64,000 nucleotides of DNA from Sanderia malayensis (Eukaryota; Cnidaria; Scyphozoa; Semaeostomeae; Pelagiidae): assembly GCA_013076295.1 (NCBI GenBank), contig RQOL01000531.1, positions 1,550,001 to 1,614,000 on the forward strand, given 5' to 3'. Position 1 is the first letter of the stretch; each line of letters begins with the position of its first letter. This document shows positions 62,201 through 64,000 of the stretch, in pieces. Position numbers and translations under genes: made by a program. The notes under the pieces were generated by a model. It did not search any database, had not been told where the DNA came from, and saw only the letters and a list, made by a program, of their open reading frames with translations.

Positions 62201-63989
62201 GCTTTATCACACATATAGAGCATCTCTCTATTTAATGCTACTATTGCATGTCCAATGGAAGTATGCACTAAATAGAGGTTAAGTACATTGTCATCGATGC
62301 ACTCTCTTGGGAATATCAATGCATTATCATAGAGGGATGCCTGTTATTCGAAGCTTTTCGTGAATATACTTTTTTGAGCATTGATTTCTTCTATCTGCTT
62401 TGCAATATTTTACGTGTTGGTTTTTCTTCTCTTTCTAGTGCTGATGTAACTGCAATGTGTGACGTAACTGTTTGGGTCATGGGTCTGCTGGCGGATTCCC
62501 TGTCAAGTTTGATATCCCCGGAAATCAATGGACCACAAATGAACCAATGGCACTCGCTTTGTTCCAGCATGCTGGCGAACATGGTAACTGTCGTTTCTCT
62601 GCCATACGATCCTGCTCTTAAGGTTATAAATCGAGCAATGTTGTTTTTGATTTTTAGTTTTTGCTATCGGCACCCTTGAAACTCCTGGCTGATAATTTGA
62701 ACCTGAAGTATAAAGGAGACGGGAGTGACCTATGTGAGGACATTGACAAGAATAGCTTTGACCCTAAGAAGCTTTTGTTGATGTGGTCAGAACCATGTAT
62801 CTTTACGAAGTCGCTACAAAGGTATGAGCAGTGAAATTCTTTGTACTTTTGATTCCTGCGCAGGAGCGTATATGACGCGACAGTGTCCCCAAGTGTACTT
62901 TTCTTTGTGATTCTTCTATTTCTACTTTCTGGTATCGCTTTTACTTCATCGTTTTTCTTTGTCTTTACTCCATTTTTCTTTTTTATATCCTCTTTCTTTC
63001 AAGTTTTTCTTTTTTCTTTCACCCCCTGGTACATATACTCTTTATACGTATATGCAACAGGGGCAAGGGGGGTACACATACTTATTACTCATACTTATTT
63101 GTTCTTCTCATTATCTTGCTCTTCTTGTTTTTGTCGTCTTCATCGAATTACACCCTTTCCCTTACAGTATCAATGAACTGGGCGATAGAGAGGCTATCTT
63201 TTTGGTATTCAGAATGGTTGTTTGCTCACCCACTCCAAATTGGCCTCTTATATTACAGGTATCATCCAACAATTTCTGCACAAGACTTTGTACCTATTAT
63301 CATAATTAGAAAATTGCCCTTATATTATGTCGAGTGACAAGCATGTTTTTTGCAGCAAAACATGACAAGCAATCTTGTGTGCTGATTATGCTTTATTCTT
63401 CCAGGCTATGTTGATGAGAGGAGCTCTTCTTCCAGCTTTGATTGCAAACAACTCGGGTAAACCTTTTAAACATTTCAAATGTCTGTATTGTACTATGCTG
63501 CATAATCGTACTATGCTATTCTATGCTGTAGTATATTAAGTATGGTTGTTTATTCTCTGCTATTGGTTTTATATCACAGCAACACCCATTTTAGCCGATT
63601 TAACAGCTAGTATCCTACAGTATACCATGCTATGTTATACTATACTATATTTTATATAATTTATTAATAGAATTATATTTCATTGACCATTGAGTGATGG
63701 CTTTTGCATAGTATTATCCTTTGCTCTTGGACTACATCTACACCTCGATGAACTACATATATTTAATCTGTGCTTGCACTTATTTAGGTTGTTATGTCGA
63801 ACGATCTAGACAAGTTCGGGACAGTGGATTCAAATGTAGTCAGATGAATGAGAACTTCATTGAAACAACAGGCTACACAACGTCGAAGTTGAAGGTTCAG
63901 GAGTTTATCAGTGATGTTTATGATATTCTCTTCAAAGTTTCTGCCAAGTCAGATGCACTTGCGCACTTTCTTATGGCTCTTGCTAATTG
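56272..63989 (+). CDS. KIAA0825-like protein (first 16 coding exons; gene continues past the window)
   Basis: Exons: 56272-56417, 56503-56614, 57143-57589, 58013-58391, 58738-58863, 59326-59472, 59931-59977, 60150-60293, 60917-61035, 61461-61611, 61965-62155, 62439-62583, 62658-62821, 63168-63258, 63405-63456 and 63788-63989. All junctions keep phase, giving 887 codons so far; human KIAA0825 is about 1275 aa. The match to the human protein as I remember it is clear in several blocks: WREQFKPVVHALASRI, DEALPLACHGG with IRTAFVEAVGAC, NWSDNKQFYEGERYSYCIQL, WSYYLRC...DIWSKLP, RYSKASPSHARISQYC and PNWPLILQAMLMRGALL. The human gene is linked to postaxial polydactyly, but its molecular role is not established. 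No known domain, signal peptide or membrane span is seen; the protein looks helical. The ATG at 56272 follows a splice acceptor, and an upstream TTG is not a start. Introns carry several MITEs. Confidence 0.85.
58463..58609. mobile_element. 147-bp TA-flanked MITE in intron 4 of the KIAA0825-like gene
   Basis: It begins CAGTAAAAACCCGCATATAA and ends with the near-perfect reverse complement (TTATATGTGGGTTTTTACTG), flanked by TA on both sides. The CAGT ends and TA target place it with the Tc1/mariner-pogo type MITEs in this window, but its sequence is its own. Confidence 0.85.
58980..59095. repeat. Tandem repeat of a GGGCGTTTATTA...CATAAAAG unit
   Basis: A unit of about 31 bp (GGGCGTTTATTACGTTTTTC and then ATAAAAGAAC) recurs three times with a fourth partial copy, differing by small changes. 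It lies in intron 5 of the KIAA0825-like gene. A nearby GGCGTTTAA...GCATTACGG word resembles the end of the element at 60378-60722. Confidence 0.75.
59657..59841. mobile_element. 185-bp TA-flanked MITE in intron 6 of the KIAA0825-like gene
   Basis: The ends CAGTCAAATCTGCATAGTTC and TTAAACAGAGTTGACTG are imperfect inverted repeats flanked by TA. The interior, with repeated TAATTCGAAC words, is clearly related to the element at 2115-2311. Confidence 0.75.
60378..60722. mobile_element. GC-rich inverted-repeat element in intron 8 of the KIAA0825-like gene
   Basis: The left end CGTAGTGCTTCGATTAAACGC and the right end GCGTTTAATCGAAGCATTACGG are near-perfect inverted repeats. The interior repeats words such as AAACGCCCCC and CGAATAGAGGCCCCC. 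It has no coding capacity. Exact edges and the target duplication are uncertain. A half-copy-like patch (GGGCGCTTATTGGAGG...GAAATACGG) lies at about 61872-61933. Confidence 0.65.
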
Positions 63990-64000
63990 GTACGTTCACT

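Noticed and set aside
62623..62657. 35-bp intron in the KIAA0825-like gene
   Set aside because: It is too short for normal splicing. The GTAACT donor at 62584 gives 74 bp, the same acceptor and the same phase.
1..64000. CRISPR arrays, tRNA or rRNA genes, bacterial or viral genes
   Set aside because: No regularly spaced repeats, cloverleaf-like blocks, rRNA-like stretches or viral or bacterial protein frames were noticed. All coding features are spliced animal-type genes.

Overview
The window is intron-rich, AT-rich animal DNA. Every gene has GT/AG introns, with noncoding first exons and many short inverted-repeat (MITE-like) insertions. The gene content (a tandem SLC22 transporter family, a SNAG zinc-finger factor and a homologue of vertebrate KIAA0825) points to a metazoan. 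The style suggests a cnidarian, perhaps a coral or sea anemone, but that is an inference and no species can be named from the sequence.

Region 1 (1-45,330) is a head-to-tail array of nine SLC22-like (organic ion transporter, major facilitator superfamily) genes on the + strand, called copies A to I here. A is cut by the window edge (exons 5-9 only). B to I each have nine coding exons of conserved length (342, 104, 327, 210, 135, 95, 109, 218 and 71 or 92 nt) with conserved intron phases, predicting proteins of about 536-543 aa. B, C, D and G are open. E, F, H and I carry one or more 1-2 nt deletions that break the frame. Most copies have a noncoding first exon that ends at a conserved GTAAGT donor about 290 bp before the exon holding the ATG. 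Exchange between copies is plain: A and C share an almost identical 3' half, D and E share an identical exon 1 block, and G has an H/I-like body with an E/F-like 3' end. The upstream sequences fall into two classes joined to the same first exon, and the C-terminal tails fall into five classes.

Region 2 (45,330-49,780) has no recognisable gene. It holds a 79-bp tandem duplication and an A-rich repetitive patch, and becomes more GC-rich towards the next gene.

Region 3 (49,780-54,570) has two convergent genes. The first is a SNAG-domain protein with six C2H2 zinc fingers on the + strand. Its SNAG part and finger part are separated by an in-frame stop, which a small candidate intron would remove. 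The second is an unrecognised 430-aa, charged, Ser-rich protein on the - strand.

Region 4 (54,570-64,000) holds a possible promoter and then the first 16 coding exons (about 887 codons) of a KIAA0825-like gene that runs out of the window. Its introns carry several TA-flanked MITEs and GC-rich inverted-repeat elements.

Nothing here looks like a new multi-gene system. The most notable points are the actively recombining transporter array with two promoter classes and mixed intact and broken copies, the stop codon inside the SNAG zinc-finger gene, and a full exon model for a poorly known KIAA0825 homologue.
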